From: G958295935 sp965224235
Lineage (GTDB): Bacteria > Chloroflexota > Dehalococcoidia > Lucifugimonadales > Lucifugimonadaceae
Direction of reading: 5' to 3'
Assembly: GCA_965224235.1 (NCBI GenBank)
Contig: CBDCYP010000002.1
Coordinates: 868,001-932,000 of the forward strand
DNA length: 64,000 bases
In this document: positions 44,230 to 52,824 of the stretch, in pieces
Position numbering within the stretch: the first letter of the stretch is position 1
How the letters are laid out: the number at the start of each line of letters is the position of its first letter
Position numbers and translations under genes: made by a program
Notes under the pieces: model-generated
Databases searched by the model: none
What the model saw: only the letters and a program-made list of their open reading frames with translations
Told to the model about the DNA's origin: nothing

Positions 44230-44634
44230 ATGCATGCCATGGCTACATTCAAGGTCCTGAGTTGGGACGAGGATCAGATTGACGAGCAGGATTCCGGCCC
44301 CAAACTCACTCGTGCGCACGTGCGCAAATCGTTCAGCGGCGACCTTTCCGGCGTCGGCAACCTCATCTACCTGATGACCTACACCAGCGACGATGAAGCC
44401 ACGTTTGTCGGCATAGAGAGGATCGTGGGCAGCCTCGGCGGGCGATCTGGCAGTTTCGTGCTTCAGCACTCAGGCACGTTCGATGGTCAAAAGGCAACCT
44501 CTGAGTGGGAGGTTCTTCAGGGGTCGGGCACGGACGAACTCGAAGGCCTCACCGGCGCCGGGGGCTTCTCGTCATCCCACGCCGAAGAGTACGAAATGAC
44601 CCTCGACTACCACTTCGAACCCGACTCCGCCTAA
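44230..44634 (+). CDS. DUF3224 family protein
   Basis: 134 aa, starting at the ATG at 44230, which has a perfect AGGAGG nine bases upstream (44215-44220). An ATG nine bases later is equally possible. The sequence fits DUF3224, a small beta-barrel family: TFKVLSWDEDQI, then a GIERIVGSLGGRSGSFVLQHSG region (two parts) and the closing EYEMTLDYHFEP strand. These proteins are thought to resemble allene oxide cyclase-type barrels, but no activity is known. It stands alone. Confidence 0.8.
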   Translation: MHAMATFKVLSWDEDQIDEQDSGPKLTRAHVRKSFSGDLSGVGNLIYLMTYTSDDEATFVGIERIVGSLGGRSGSFVLQHSGTFDGQKATSEWEVLQGSGTDELEGLTGAGGFSSSHAEEYEMTLDYHFEPDSA

Positions 44635-44928
44635 CCGCGCCCCGTCACTCCAAGATATTCCAGCATCTTCGCTGGGAATGCGGCCAGACACATCAGGGGA
44701 TCGGCATCCACAAGGGGCGTGGCAATTCCCTGTAGCGGCCTGATCGGTGTCTGAGATGACAGATGTGACCGTTGCCGGCTCAACCCCGTCATTCCCCTGA
44801 TAGGGGGAATCTGAGACTTGTGATTCCCCATCGACGCCGGAGGGTTAGGATTGGGGCAATGGCGCAGTCGAGGGGCTGCATCCCGTTCCCCTCGGCCAAG
44901 CCCGTATCTACAGTCGGGGAGGCAACTA
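44635..44928. other. Intergenic region
   Basis: 294 bp with a small dyad CCGTCATTCCCCTGATAGGGGG (two parts) near 44787-44810, similar to common dispersed repeats. No gene is recognised. Confidence 0.45.
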
Positions 44929-45396
44929 GTGACGACTGAATCACATGGCGGCAGCATTGATCTGGGGATCGAGCAACTGGAGGTCGACTGGCTGATCCTG
45001 GCTGACCATGCCGAAGTAGTCGGCGGCAAGCTGTACATGAACGGAGGCGGCTGGAATCGCGTCGCGACCAAGACCGGCTTTCCCGTCACAAAGGCCTTCT
45101 CAGTAGCGCTGGCGATCCGGGTGCCCTGGAACCTCACCAACCGGCCGCACAAATTCGAGATCACCGTCCAGAACGACGACGCCACCGAGACGCTGGCCAG
45201 CATCGGAGGCCAGATAGAGGCGGGCAGGCCCGCCGGCATCCCGCCGGGGAGTTCGCAAATATCGCAGATGGCCGCCGCCTGGGACGTGCGATTCAGAAAC
45301 CCCGGCGACTACGTCTGCTTCGTCAAGCTGAATGACGTCGAAAGGCGAAGGGTCCCGTTCGCCGTAATCCCCCTCCCAACTCCCCAAACAAGATAA
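44929..45396 (+). CDS. Hypothetical protein (DUF6941-like)
   Basis: 155 aa. The GTG at 44929 is chosen because GGGGAGG lies six bases upstream; the open frame continues further but is not conserved-looking. The core EVDWLILADHAEVVGGKLYMNGG is a recognisable pattern of small proteins annotated as DUF6941 in actinobacteria and Chloroflexota. It is followed by FSVALAIRVPWNLTNRPHKF and ends with a strand-rich stretch (YVCFVKLNDVERRRVPFAV). The predicted fold is a beta-sandwich. Function is unknown; family naming is from memory. Confidence 0.7.
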   Translation: MTTESHGGSIDLGIEQLEVDWLILADHAEVVGGKLYMNGGGWNRVATKTGFPVTKAFSVALAIRVPWNLTNRPHKFEITVQNDDATETLASIGGQIEAGRPAGIPPGSSQISQMAAAWDVRFRNPGDYVCFVKLNDVERRRVPFAVIPLPTPQTR

Positions 45397-45608
45397 CCGC
45401 GACCTACCCATCAATCCCTAAACGGCCTGTACCCTCGTCACGCCTCTAACTCCCGGCAGGTCAAAACGGTCTATCCGATTGGCAAACTTACTCGCGCCGA
45501 ATCTTACGGCCCCAGAAATTTCAGGCAGTATGGAATCGCGATGTTTTTCACCCCATCATTGATAAATGTTCTCGACTCCGCTGAACTTTCCCATGAAGGA
45601 CGCGGAGT

Positions 45609-45904
45609 GTGGAATTGATATTCCGTACCCGTCGACTCCAACGTTGCTTCGAGGAAGAAGGGAGCGATAAGGAGTTGGGGGGACCGATGTGGTACGCCGA
45701 TACGTCGAGCGCGTCAACTTCATTCTCGCAGCCAACGTTTGGGACGATCTGTTTACCTTTCAGTTTCTGGACCTGCATCCGCTACGCGGGAATCGACAAG
45801 GCCAGTTCGCCGCAAGGTTGACCGGCAAGTGCCGGCTAATCGTGGGGCCCGGCGATTACGTGCACGAAATCTTGATTATCGATGTGGAGGACTACCATGG
45901 CTAG
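45609..45904 (+). pseudogene. higB: HigB/RelE-like toxin with frameshift
   Basis: Two overlapping frames together make one HigB-like toxin. The first starts at the GTG at 45609 (GAAGGA upstream) with MELIFRTRRLQRCFEEEG. The second continues after a run of six G (45677-45682) as VVRRYVERVNFILAA and contains LDLHPLRGNRQGQFAARLTG and the C-terminal IIDVEDYHG typical of the family. The shift is -1 and would be repaired by one extra G, giving about 98 residues, the usual HigB length. It may be a mutated pseudogene, a sequencing error in the homopolymer, or programmed slippage on GGGGGG. The reconstructed protein would be a translation-dependent mRNA endonuclease. higA follows with overlapping stop/start. 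Confidence 0.75.
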
Positions 45905-46166
45905 CAAAACAGCAGAAGTTTGGCCGGACCGGGCCATCCATCCGGGCGTGTACCTCGGGCAAGAGCTTGAGGCGCGGGGCATGACTCAAACCGAGTTGAG
46001 CCAGCGAATGGAGCGGCCGGTCCAGGTCATCAATGAGATCATCCGGGGCAAGAAGTCCATCTCCGTCGAGACCGCGCTCGGCCTTGAGCGGGTACTCGGC
46101 ACGTCCGCGCGCATGTGGATGAACCTCCAGTCGAACTATCAACTCGTGAAGGCGAGGCAACTCTAG
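45897..46166 (+). CDS. higA: HigA-family antitoxin (XRE-type)
   Basis: 89 aa. The ATG at 45897 has GGAGG six bases upstream and overlaps the end of higB, the normal order for hig modules. The family signature is clear: IHPGVYLGQELEARGMTQTEL followed by the helix-turn-helix LSQRMERPVQVINEIIRGKK and RVLGTSARMWMNLQSNYQLV. The protein binds the toxin and its own promoter. Because it is intact while the toxin frame is broken, the module may survive as an antitoxin only, or the toxin may be made by frameshifting. Confidence 0.9.
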   Translation: MASKTAEVWPDRAIHPGVYLGQELEARGMTQTELSQRMERPVQVINEIIRGKKSISVETALGLERVLGTSARMWMNLQSNYQLVKARQL

Positions 46167-46247
46167 CACCAGGCAGTTGAGTTAGGCTGAAACGTTCGTC
46201 ATGAGCGCAATCAATTGTGACGAGAGCGGTCGTCTGTCAACGAATTA

Positions 46248-46398
46248 CCTAAGGAATCTCTGAACAAGTGGCCGATGCGCTTGGCAGAGCGGAGGTTCCC
46301 CCCTCCTGAATCCTCCCCCTATGGGGGAGGAGGCCAGAACCCTTCGACAAGCTCAGGGCGAACGGATTGGAACACGGAGTTGTTCAGAGGTTACCTAA
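46248..46398. repeat. Element A copy 2: 151-bp MITE-like element
   Basis: Bounded by CCTAAGGAATCTCTGAAC and GTTCAGAGGTTACCTAA; same orientation as copy 3 and opposite to copy 1. It abuts an element B remnant (46404-46489), which in turn carries the third IS copy, so all three repeats are stacked here. Confidence 0.85.
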
Positions 46399-46403
46399 CA
46401 TCT

Positions 46404-46489
46404 ACAATTCTGAGCGAAGCCCACGAATCTAACGTCTTCCATGCCCAATGGCCCACCCCTCTGACCCCAGACCCTTCGACTTCGCTCAG
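46404..46489. repeat. Element B remnant upstream of IS copy 3
   Basis: It reads ACAATTCTGAGCGAAGCCC, CGAATCTAACGTCTTCC and CCAGACCCTTCGACTTCG, closely matching 27866-27949. It ends in CTCAG, where the IS is inserted, and resumes as GGCGACAAAGGG after the IS. Confidence 0.7.
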
Positions 46490-48127
46490 GGGCTGTGAGT
46501 TTTTTGGGTTCTGTTGTTGTTAGGCGGCATGTTGGTGGCGGAAGGCGCCATTGGGAAGTTTCACCGGGGCGGGCGCTTGTTGAGGGAGGCAGAATTGCGG
46601 GACAGCATTGGCCGCTTTCCGGGCGAATTCACTAGGGAATCCGGATTGACTGGTCCGGAGCTTATCGGCTGTGCCTGCTTAACCCCCGTGTCTGCCTACG
46701 CCATGAACGCCTCCCAACGCAGGAGGTTGTGGGCCACGGCGACAAGGAGCATTACGCTGGTGATTTTGGCAAGTCCCCGTACGTTGAATTGGCTCACTCC
46801 GTGAAGACGCGCCTGGGCGTTCGTCCACTCGGCTACAGACGCCCGCTGCCTGTATATGGCTTTGGCCTCGCCGGTGGCCATCCGTTGACGCCACCTTGCC
46901 ACGTCCGGCCCGTCCCCGTAGCGGGGATCGTAACGCTCCCGTTCGGGCTTGTTCCGGGGCAACCTCACCGGCGCATACACACTCACCCCACGTTGCTCCA
47001 GAGCGGTGATGTCCTCCCGGGTAGCGAAGCCCCCGTCCATCAGGTAGGAGTCAGGGCGCCGGCCCGTCCGCCTGACCAGTTGTTCCTCCATGGGCGCCGC
47101 TTGCCCTGCGTCCGTACCCGACGATGTGACCCCTACTCCGACGATGATCCCGTTGGCGCTATCAGTGGCCAGTTCGATATTGCAGGCTGGCCGGAAGCCG
47201 CCATCCGGCATCTTCATCACCGTTGCCTGGGGGTCTGTGGTGGATACCCGCGCCTTCGTAACCTTGGGACGCTGAGCCTTCGCCTTGGTGTGCTGTTGGC
47301 GTTCCTTCTTCGCTTGTGCCCGGGGCAAGTACGACAGCGCCTCCCGGACCCGTTCCTCCCGCTCTCGCGCCGCACGCTCCCGCGCCGCACGTTCACGCCG
47401 CGTCACACCGGAATCGGGACGCTCCCGCTCCTGCGCCAGCCGCTCCACCTGCGCCCGCGCCTCCTCCATGCGCCTCTTCAATCCCTGCGCGCCGCGAAAG
47501 GACGCGGCGCCGGCGCTCGCCCTCACCCGCATCCCGTCTTGAGCCACACGCTCCAGCAGGACCGCCCCTGCGGCCATCAGAGAACCTATGATCTGGGTCA
47601 AAAGGCCGTCCAGCGCCTCCTGGTGGGCTACCCGGAAGTCAGAGAGCATGTGATAGTTGACAGGTACGTTCCCCCTCATCCAGCGGTAGGCGTCGTGCTC
47701 TTCGCACAAACGCGCCAGCCGGCGGGCGCTCCCTATACCGTCAACCGTGGCCAGAAGCCACAACGCCAGCAGCGCTTTGGGGTCTGTCGCTGGGCGGCCT
47801 GGCCGGTTCTCCACCGCCTTGACCGGCGCATAAAAGGCCGACAGGTCCAACCTCTCCAAAAAGCTCCATATAACACGGGCCCGATGCTCTTGAGGCAACC
47901 GAGATTCCAGGTCCAATACCGCCCACTCAGGCTGATTCCGCACCGGCCGCAGCGCCCGGGCCTCACCCGGACTCGTTGGCGCAGGCGCTCGCTTCTCCTC
48001 GATGGCCGGAAGTTCAAACAGCGTCTCTTCACTCATGTGTTCACCTCGCCGATATGGCTGCCCAATATCGTTGTCCAGCAATCAGCCTCTCAATACCATA
48101 GGAGCATAAATGATTTATTCACAGGCT
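46490..48127 (-). mobile_element. IS1182-like insertion sequence, copy 3 (1638 bp)
   Basis: Same length and nearly the same sequence as copies 1 and 2, with GGGCTGTGAG at the left end and TTCACAGGCT at the right end. CTCAG flanks both sides (46485-46489 and 48128-48132). The target is again the CTTCGMCTTCGCTCAG|GGYGAC junction of element B. Confidence 0.88.
46696..48036 (-). CDS. IS1182-family transposase (copy 3)
   Basis: A full-length 446-aa transposase nearly identical to the copies at 28156 and 29799 (it shares GDGPDVARW with copy 2 and has GRPATDPKA where they have GRPTTDPKA). The frame and start context are intact. Such high identity across three loci indicates recent transposition. 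Confidence 0.92.
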   Translation of the reverse strand: MSEETLFELPAIEEKRAPAPTSPGEARALRPVRNQPEWAVLDLESRLPQEHRARVIWSFLERLDLSAFYAPVKAVENRPGRPATDPKALLALWLLATVDGIGSARRLARLCEEHDAYRWMRGNVPVNYHMLSDFRVAHQEALDGLLTQIIGSLMAAGAVLLERVAQDGMRVRASAGAASFRGAQGLKRRMEEARAQVERLAQERERPDSGVTRRERAARERAAREREERVREALSYLPRAQAKKERQQHTKAKAQRPKVTKARVSTTDPQATVMKMPDGGFRPACNIELATDSANGIIVGVGVTSSGTDAGQAAPMEEQLVRRTGRRPDSYLMDGGFATREDITALEQRGVSVYAPVRLPRNKPERERYDPRYGDGPDVARWRQRMATGEAKAIYRQRASVAEWTNAQARLHGVSQFNVRGLAKITSVMLLVAVAHNLLRWEAFMA

Positions 48128-48248
48128 CTCAGGGCGACAAAGGGACTTCCTGTCCATCGTTTTCGCTCAGTCAAGGCATCTCGATACCGGCAAGAGACTC
48201 TCGGGGCGCCTTCAATGGCCGCGGCTAAAATATCCCTGCCTGGATGGC

Positions 48249-48752
48249 CTACCCCGCGTCCCCCTCCGCCAGGTAAAACGTGAACATGCGCGCCGGCTCG
48301 ATGCGGCAGTACAACGCGCCGCTGCCCCATTCGAGCCAGCCGTCCCCGTAGATTTCGCGACAGACTTCGCCGAACCCGTCCGGCAACTCCGCCGGTACTC
48401 CCTCGATGTGAGCCGTGCCGTGGACGGTAACCGCGAGCTCCTCGCCCGAAAGGTGCGTCGCGCTCACGGCCGGATTTCGGCGGATATGCCGGATGCGAAG
48501 GGCGTCGGGTGAAGTGCCAAACCAGAACTCGCCGCGATAAAAAATACCGTCGACCGGGCCGACAACCGGCGCGCCGCCAGAGGTCACCGTGGCGAGCGCC
48601 AGGAGCTTCATGCCGGTCAGCCGAGCTGTCAGATCGACCGCCGTCAGCCTCCGTTCAGCCGTGATCACAGAGCGCAGGTGCGACCCCGCCTCCTCGTGGG
48701 ACTCGTCAAGCACCTTTTGAATCCGTAGTAGGTCTGACTCTGTCTCGCGCAT
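48249..48752 (-). CDS. Pyridoxamine 5'-phosphate oxidase-like (PPOX/split-barrel) flavin-binding protein
   Basis: About 167 aa. After an N-terminal helix (ETESDLLRIQKVLDESHEEA) the split-barrel part shows MKLLALATVTSGGAPVVGPVDGIFYRG (two parts) and FWFGTSPDALRIRHIRRNPAVS, the classical PPOX substrate/FMN-facing strands, and later LAVTVHGTAHIEG and MFTFYLAEG. Members bind FMN or F420, and reductases, oxidases and haem-degrading enzymes all occur, so the exact activity is open. F420-dependent relatives are common in actinobacteria and Chloroflexota. The gene stands alone between IS copy 3 and the toxin-antitoxin-like pair. Confidence 0.85.
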   Translation of the reverse strand: MRETESDLLRIQKVLDESHEEAGSHLRSVITAERRLTAVDLTARLTGMKLLALATVTSGGAPVVGPVDGIFYRGEFWFGTSPDALRIRHIRRNPAVSATHLSGEELAVTVHGTAHIEGVPAELPDGFGEVCREIYGDGWLEWGSGALYCRIEPARMFTFYLAEGDAG

Positions 48753-48826
48753 CACGCACCGTTCTCCAAAAATCGGCTGAACTACCAGGGCCCGCAGGCG
48801 GCTTTACTTGATCCCCGTCGGCCAGG

Positions 48827-48960
48827 GTGGTGGATCCACCGGGTTTTGAGAAAGCCCGCGGGCGCCAAGTCTACGACGTTCACGAGAAGAACTCCGGGTA
48901 CGACGTAACCTGCGTCGACACGGGGAGCCGGACGGGCCACAAAAAGGGCGGTAGGCAAAC
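48827..48960 (+). pseudogene. Possible remnant of a DUF3883-like domain
   Basis: In this frame the residues VDPPGFEKARGRQVYDVHEK and GYDVTCVDTGSRTG resemble the opening of DUF3883, a nuclease-like domain found at the C-terminus of large helicases and defence proteins (pattern: E..RGR...DV....GYD+). The conserved IEVKG that should follow is missing, and no long gene surrounds it. I read it as a degraded fragment left in an accessory hot spot. The resemblance is by eye and could be chance. Confidence 0.3.
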
Positions 48961-49094
48961 CGTTAATATGGATATTCACTACCAGCCAAACTTTGTAGAT
49001 GCGGCCAGGAATATTGGACTTCTCCTGCCGCTAGAGTCCGATATCCTCTGTTCGCTGGGTAGATCGCCAACCCTTGTGGAGAGGCGCTTGAAGG

Positions 49095-49409
49095 ATGCTC
49101 AATCAAAGTACTCTGGACGACATTGTCGGGCGCATCGTTGAGGTGGCACAGCCTGAGAAGATCATCCTCTTCGGGTCCGCGGCGAGGGGAAGTATGGCGA
49201 GCAACAGTGATGTCGACCTACTCATCGTCAAGGATGGAGCGGACTCACTTCAGCTGATGGCCAGTATCTACAGGCGGTTGCACGGGGTGGGCGCCGCGGT
49301 CGACGCGATCGTCGTCTCCCCAGGGGACGTGGAGCGGTTCAAGGAATCTCACGCATTGGTGATCAAGCCAGCCCTCCGGGAGGGCACGGTGGTGTATGAG
49401 TCCCCGTGA
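49095..49409 (+). CDS. MNT-type minimal nucleotidyltransferase (antitoxin candidate)
   Basis: 104 aa. The nucleotidyltransferase signature is complete: IILFGSAARGSMASNSDVDLLIV (about 23-45), i.e. GSxARG followed by SDxDL, and a third acidic residue in AVDAIVVSP. In MNT-HEPN modules this enzyme adds AMP units to the HEPN toxin and neutralises it. The HEPN gene starts 14 bp before its end, so the two are translated together. AGAGGCGCTTGAAGG lies upstream of the ATG. Confidence 0.9.
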   Translation: MLNQSTLDDIVGRIVEVAQPEKIILFGSAARGSMASNSDVDLLIVKDGADSLQLMASIYRRLHGVGAAVDAIVVSPGDVERFKESHALVIKPALREGTVVYESP

Positions 49410-49788
49410 GCGCTTCTCTCCCGACGATCCAAGGGAGTGGCTGAACCGCGCCAGGAGCAATCTTGCATTGGCGAAGAACCGTATTCCGGACGCCTATCTT
49501 GAAAACTTGTGCTTCGAGGCCCGGCAGGCAGCCGAGAAGGCCATCAAATCCAGGCTCATCAACCTCGACATTGAGTTTCCATACGTGCACGACTTGGCTC
49601 GCCCATTATCATTGCTTGAAGAGGCTGGCGAAACCGTACCGGACATAGTCCGAAGGGCCGGGGAGCTCACTCCATTCGCCATGATCATCCGATATCCCGC
49701 ACCGGTCAGGCCTGTTACCGAGGAAGAATACCTGATTGCGGTTGACGTGGCCGAAGCGGTGGTCCAGTGGGGCGCGGAGCCCCAGTGA
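49396..49788 (+). CDS. HEPN domain protein (toxin candidate)
   Basis: 130 aa, all helical. The HEPN pattern is visible in EWLNRARSNLALAKNR, the central helix NLCFEARQAAEKAIKSRLI and YVHDLARPLSLL; the C-terminal part TPFAMIIRYPAPVRPVTEEEY carries the Tyr typical of MNT-linked HEPN proteins. The exact RX4-6H ribonuclease motif is not obvious, so catalytic activity is not certain. Together with the MNT gene it should form a type VII-like toxin-antitoxin or an MNT/HEPN regulatory pair. The ATG overlaps the MNT gene's end. Confidence 0.88.
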   Translation: MSPRERFSPDDPREWLNRARSNLALAKNRIPDAYLENLCFEARQAAEKAIKSRLINLDIEFPYVHDLARPLSLLEEAGETVPDIVRRAGELTPFAMIIRYPAPVRPVTEEEYLIAVDVAEAVVQWGAEPQ

Positions 49789-49897
49789 CTCCCCACGAGC
49801 ACATTTTCCGGGCCGAGGGCAACTGCACGGCATGATACGGCCTGACGTATTCCCTCAAAAGCTTCACCACACCCTCTCGGATCGAAGGAAATTCAAC

Positions 49898-51610
49898 ATG
49901 AAAATGTCATATCCCGTATTGGCCCATCAGGAAATCTGCGCCGAGAACGGCATGGTCGCGGCGCAGCACCCGCTTGGCGCGCAGGTGGGCGTCGACGTCC
50001 TCCAACGCGGCGGCAACGCAGTCGACTCAGCGGTGACCACCGCCTTCGCCATGGGGGTTCTCCAGCCGCTCATGAACGGCATCGGCGGCGGCGGCGTCAT
50101 GGTTGTCTTCCTCGACGGCGGCGGCGGCGGAACGGTCGACTACGGCATGCAATCGCCGGGGCTTGCAAGGGGCGACATGTACGAACTCGAGGACGAACTC
50201 GTCCCTCCCGAGGTCAACTCCAACAGACTTTCACGCCGATACTCCTACCCCGCCGTCAAGAACAACGCCAACGTCGAAGGCCACACGTCCATCGGCGTGC
50301 CGGGTACCGTCGCCGGACTCTCCGCTGCGCTCGAAAAGTGGGGGTCGATTGACCTCGACCAAGCCATAGCCCCAGCCATTCGCCTCGCTCATGAAGGGTT
50401 TCAATTGGGCCACCGAATGACCTTGTGGCTCGTCGAGAACCGCGGCCTTCTCCAGCGGTTTCCGGAAACTGCCAGCATCTACTACGCCGGCGGTTGGCCG
50501 CTCTTGTCAGGCGAGACTTGGGTTCAGAAGGACCACGCCGAGACGTTGCGCAAGATCGCCCGAAACGGCCCCGACGCCTTCTACAAGGGCGACATCGCAG
50601 CAATGATCTGCGACGACATCACACGGAACGGCGGATTCCTCCGGACGTCAGACTTCGAGCAGTACCGGCCCATCGTCTCCGACTCGGCGCTTGAGGGCAC
50701 ATACCTCGGCGTCGGCATCCGCGCGGTCGATGGACCCAACGCAGGGGTATCGCTCCTCGAAATCCTCAATATCATCGAACATTCCGACGTTGTTGGCAGA
50801 GGCTCTGATTCCGCCTCGGCGATTCATACGCTGATCGAAGCGACCAAAATGACCGGAGTAGACCGATTCACCTTTCTGGGAGACCCGGCCATAACAAACG
50901 CCCCCCTGGACGCGCTGCCGAGAAAGGACTTCGCCGCCACGCGCTGGCCACATTTGGATCAGGTCGAGGCCGCTCAATACTCCCCCGGCGACCCATGGCC
51001 GTTTTCTGAACGTTCGCGGCCGGCAGACTTTCCCGCTCCGGCTGGCATTGCCCCGGACGACGGAACGACCCACCTCACCGTCGTCGACCGTCATCGAAAC
51101 GCGGTAAGCCTCACCCAGACAAACCATGGCTTCTCCGGCGTCGTGAACCCCGGGGTGGGCGTCATGATGAACAACGCCATGGGTTGGGGATGCCCGATCC
51201 CGGGCACCATCAATTCCCAAGCCCCTCACGCCCGGGCGGTGAACAACATGACCCCCGTTGTACTCCATGAAAGCGGGCGGCTGAGGGCCGCGCTCGGCGG
51301 ATCGGGCGGCAGACGCATCTGGACCGCCCTCGCGCAGTCCGTCGTGAACTACGTCGCCCGGGGCATGTCTCTACAGGAGGCGATCCAGCAACCTCGGTTT
51401 CACACCGAGTCCGACGTCGTGATGATCGACGGGCGAATCGACGAGGCGGTCCGGCAAGACCTCGCAGGGCGCGGCCACGAACTGCTCGAAGCGACGCCGC
51501 ACTACACCTACTCCCCCTACTCCGAACCAAACGGCGTCGCCCTTGACGGGGACCTGCTCAAAAGCGCCGTCTACCCGGTAGCAAAGCCGAACCACGCCGC
51601 GGGTTATTAG
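49898..51610 (+). CDS. Gamma-glutamyltransferase family protein
   Basis: 570 aa, from the ATG at 49898 with AAGGAA seven bases upstream; the longer open frame upstream overlaps the HEPN gene and is rejected. N-terminal motifs NGMVAAQHPLGAQVGVDVLQ and GGNAVDSAVTTAFAM, and GVPGTVAGLSAALEKWG, are typical. The autoprocessing site is at DGTTHLTVVDRHRNAVSLTQ, whose first Thr after Gly should be the nucleophile of the small subunit. The loop GVMMNNAMGWG and LGGSGGRRIW complete the fold. No signal peptide is evident, so a cytoplasmic role (glutathione or gamma-glutamyl compound breakdown, or a related acylase) is possible. Confidence 0.93.
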   Translation: MKMSYPVLAHQEICAENGMVAAQHPLGAQVGVDVLQRGGNAVDSAVTTAFAMGVLQPLMNGIGGGGVMVVFLDGGGGGTVDYGMQSPGLARGDMYELEDELVPPEVNSNRLSRRYSYPAVKNNANVEGHTSIGVPGTVAGLSAALEKWGSIDLDQAIAPAIRLAHEGFQLGHRMTLWLVENRGLLQRFPETASIYYAGGWPLLSGETWVQKDHAETLRKIARNGPDAFYKGDIAAMICDDITRNGGFLRTSDFEQYRPIVSDSALEGTYLGVGIRAVDGPNAGVSLLEILNIIEHSDVVGRGSDSASAIHTLIEATKMTGVDRFTFLGDPAITNAPLDALPRKDFAATRWPHLDQVEAAQYSPGDPWPFSERSRPADFPAPAGIAPDDGTTHLTVVDRHRNAVSLTQTNHGFSGVVNPGVGVMMNNAMGWGCPIPGTINSQAPHARAVNNMTPVVLHESGRLRAALGGSGGRRIWTALAQSVVNYVARGMSLQEAIQQPRFHTESDVVMIDGRIDEAVRQDLAGRGHELLEATPHYTYSPYSEPNGVALDGDLLKSAVYPVAKPNHAAGY

Positions 51611-51774
51611 CAGCGCGTACTCAGAATCGCCTACTGCTGTTTGGTCGGGTCACCAATGGCAATATGGCGGCGCAACCATCTTCGACGACGTACCTACCGG
51701 TATTTCGGCGGGTTTGAATTCCGCCCTTACGATCCGAATTGGCGCGCAGTCACCCCGAGTCTACTCGCCAATCG

Positions 51775-52824
51775 TCAGGATGCGGTCGGAGCGGTGTTGT
51801 CAGTCGGCCGGCCGCGGCCGCGGTACAGTTGCCATCCGAAAAACACCAGCCCGCCGAACACGATCACGCTCAGCCAACTTATTGACCGGTCAACCACCGT
51901 CAGCGTCAGGGCGTTCGTATCGTCGATGCCCGACAGTATCAACAGGCCGGTCAGGCCCCCTTCCACAAAGCCAAACCCGCCGGGTGTGGGGATCGTCGTG
52001 AGCATGGCGTTGGCCAACGCGGCGAACATCACGATGCCGAATCCCACTTCGATGCCGAGGCCCTGCGCCACGAAGTAGAACCGGCCGATTTCGAGCATCC
52101 AACCAACGAGGCCCAACAAGATCTGCAGCGGCAGGTCCCTGCCGCGGAAGCTGCGTAAGGTGCTCAGTTGAAATCGCTGGGAGAATCGGCGCAACCTGTG
52201 CGGCAACCTTACCGACAGCGCTTTCCAGTAGAGCCGCATCGCCAGCAGTAGCGCCGCCATCGCCGCCGCCAGACCTGCGGCGGCGATGATCACGACCCCC
52301 GGCACGTCCACGTCGCCAGCCACCGTCACCCACGCCGCCGCCACGAGCACCATGGCCAATACGACCACCATATCTTGTATGCGTTCCGCCAGTACCGTGC
52401 CAAGGCTCGGCGCAAACCCCGCGCCCGACTCCCTCGACAGCGCCCACCCGCGATACGCGTCGCCCAACCTCAGAAACGCCACGGAATTGGCGAACCAGCC
52501 CATGAGAATGATGGCGCTGCATTTGAGGCCGCCAGGGACCTTTGCGCTGGCCGACCGCTCGAGACCGGCCGTCCGAGATATCAGCCGCCAGCGAATACCG
52601 CGAAACCAAAAGCTCAGGTAGTACAAGACGAGCGCCGCAGCGTACATAAACGGATCGATCGACGACACGTTGTTCCACAACTCTTCCCAATCGATGTTGA
52701 AGACCCTGAACAGAGTGAGGAACAGCAGGGCGCCGGCGATCAAAGTCACCGCGACAGTCGGCAGTGAAAACACGCCCCGCCTTAGGGCCTCGCCGCTCAG
52801 TTGTCTTTCGGGCGGATTCTTCAT
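51775..52824 (-). CDS. Flippase-like integral membrane protein (UPF0104/LPG synthase TM domain)
   Basis: About 349 aa with eight or so membrane segments. It has the pattern of the lysylphosphatidylglycerol synthase transmembrane/AglD-like family: SFWFRGIRWRLISRTAG, the LGDAYRGWALSRESGAGFAPSLG segment (two parts, about 115), TVLAERIQDMVVV, and the conserved TIPTPGGFGFVEGGLTGLL (about 285). Such proteins may flip lipid-linked glycans or phospholipids. The start is the ATG at 52824, which overlaps the end of rsmG by 4 bp; the long upstream frame is rejected as it runs antisense-like through rsmG. Confidence 0.88.
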   Translation of the reverse strand: MKNPPERQLSGEALRRGVFSLPTVAVTLIAGALLFLTLFRVFNIDWEELWNNVSSIDPFMYAAALVLYYLSFWFRGIRWRLISRTAGLERSASAKVPGGLKCSAIILMGWFANSVAFLRLGDAYRGWALSRESGAGFAPSLGTVLAERIQDMVVVLAMVLVAAAWVTVAGDVDVPGVVIIAAAGLAAAMAALLLAMRLYWKALSVRLPHRLRRFSQRFQLSTLRSFRGRDLPLQILLGLVGWMLEIGRFYFVAQGLGIEVGFGIVMFAALANAMLTTIPTPGGFGFVEGGLTGLLILSGIDDTNALTLTVVDRSISWLSVIVFGGLVFFGWQLYRGRGRPTDNTAPTAS

